NCBI GenBank assembly: GCA_002733995.1
Contig: NVXR01000001.1
Coordinates: 240,795-304,794 of the forward strand
Direction: 5' to 3'
DNA length: 64,000 nucleotides
Origin: Desulfotalea sp.
GTDB taxonomy: Bacteria; Desulfobacterota; Desulfobulbia; Desulfobulbales; Desulfocapsaceae
Both the position numbers and the translations under genes were made by a program. Of this stretch, positions 63,468 to 64,000 are shown piece by piece (the stretch's first letter is position 1; each line of letters starts with the position of its first letter). The notes below the pieces were generated by a model, which was given only the letters and a program-made list of their open reading frames with translations, did not search any database and had not been told where the DNA came from.

Positions 63468-64000
63468 TTAACCAAGATTGATATTTCTCAGGACACTTTT
63501 CAGCCATACACTACCCTTTGGTGTAATTAACCAATATAGGGCGCCGCAATTAACTGCTACGGTTAGCCAGTATGTTATTTTAAAGGACAGTTTTTTAGAT
63601 TTGTGTCTCAAGAAGCTTTGCGCCACTGAGGCACCTGGCCAACCTCCGACTACAGATAACCAATGTAGAGTACTTTCTGGGGTTCTCCATGCCCCCCTTC
63701 CAGCGGCATTTTTATCTTTTGCATACATTAGAAAAGTAATGGCACTCATGCTTGCATATATGGCGACTAATATAAGAGGGATTACATTGGAGATAAAAAG
63801 CAAGAAGAGCATGCACGCTACGATGCTGAACAAAACGACTGAAAAGATCTTTTGTTTACATGCGAGGGTTCTTTTCTTGTGTCCTTTTACGGGGCGTACG
63901 TCTACTGCACATGTGCGTCCTCTCGGATCTGTAGATATGAAATAGTCAACGTCGAGTCCTTTAAAAGGGCTGTGATGTTTTTTACTGTAGTCATTGATAT
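63468..64000 (-). CDS. Cold-shock domain/DUF1294 fusion protein (N-terminus beyond the window)
   Basis: The frame continues open from the stop at 63468 to the window edge, so the gene is cut at its 5' end. The visible first residues include DYFISTDPRGRTCAVDVRPV, the last strand pattern of a CspA-like domain. They are followed by a basic linker (GHKKRTLACKQK), two membrane helices and the DUF1294 core (YAKDKNAAGRGAWRTPESTL, with GGWPGASVAQ and RHKSKK). This CSD plus DUF1294 layout is known in many bacteria; the function is unresolved. A TTG-initiated short form from 63833 would miss the CSD and is not preferred. Confidence 0.8.
   Translation of the reverse strand, partial: INDYSKKHHSPFKGLDVDYFISTDPRGRTCAVDVRPVKGHKKRTLACKQKIFSVVLFSIVACMLFLLFISNVIPLILVAIYASMSAITFLMYAKDKNAAGRGAWRTPESTLHWLSVVGGWPGASVAQSFLRHKSKKLSFKITYWLTVAVNCGALYWLITPKGSVWLKSVLRNINLG

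Noticed and set aside
1..64000. CRISPR arrays, insertion sequences or prophage
   Set aside because: No regularly spaced repeats, transposase, integrase or terminal inverted repeats were seen.

Overview
The window looks like a chromosomal stretch of a sulfate-reducing member of the Desulfobacterota, probably close to the cold-water genus Desulfotalea. This is inferred from the gene set, not from a database search. The anaerobe markers are a class I hybrid cluster protein with Cys3/6/15/21, an A-type flavodiiron protein, a Desulfovibrio africanus FdIII-type ferredoxin (Cys11/Asp14/Cys17/Cys51), several other small ferredoxins, and the deltaproteobacterial gene order ispE - tRNA-Gln - prs - rplY - pth. 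I found no insertion sequence, phage gene or CRISPR array. About 60 protein genes and one tRNA gene are supported.

Layout. 0-7.4 kb: leuA behind what reads as a complete leucine attenuator, an O-antigen-ligase-like TPR membrane protein, a Ca2+/cation exchanger-like protein with a thioredoxin-like partner, a CBS-pair protein and a YkgJ-type Cys-cluster protein. 7.4-15.5 kb: a stress-defence block, all on the minus strand except the last gene. It holds a ferredoxin-type protein and hcp, each behind the same TTGAT-N4-GTCAA box, then a run of flavodiiron protein, an unknown protein, a rhodanese/diiron fusion, a rhodanese/metallo-beta-lactamase fusion and a methyltransferase, and a divergent ferredoxin. 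15.6-28.8 kb: an orphan sensor kinase, uvrB plus a DUF374 acyltransferase, cbiA, the FdIII-like ferredoxin, argS and secA. 28.8-32.4 kb (minus): ppk2, a phosphodiesterase and cls. 32.9-39.9 kb: argJ, sixA, a gate-domain membrane protein, avtA and a large MORN-repeat protein. 40-43.2 kb (minus): gltX-glnS. 44-50.1 kb: DUF1844, ispE with the tRNA-Gln gene lying inside its 3' end, prs, rplY, pth, carD, rluD-like and coaE. 50.2-56.5 kb: a long structured rho leader, rho, rpmE, prfA, prmC, murA and an anchored protein. 56.6-59.8 kb (minus): a two-component NtrC-type pair. 60-64 kb (minus): small accessory genes ending in a cold-shock/DUF1294 gene cut by the window edge.

How the parts fit. The 7.4-15.5 kb block combines NO/hydroxylamine handling (Hcp and its ferredoxin-like partner), O2 or NO reduction (flavodiiron protein) and sulfane-sulfur handling (two rhodanese fusions). 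This is a plausible nitrosative, oxidative and sulfur stress module for an anaerobe. The 44-56 kb stretch is a translation, transcription and envelope housekeeping run.

The observations I rate highest are the tRNA-Gln gene nested inside the ispE reading frame, the leucine attenuator before leuA, the possible leader peptide and nested hairpin before rho, and the paired FNR/HcpR-type boxes with class II spacing. Every motif and coordinate was read by eye. No homology search, folding energy or profile score was run.
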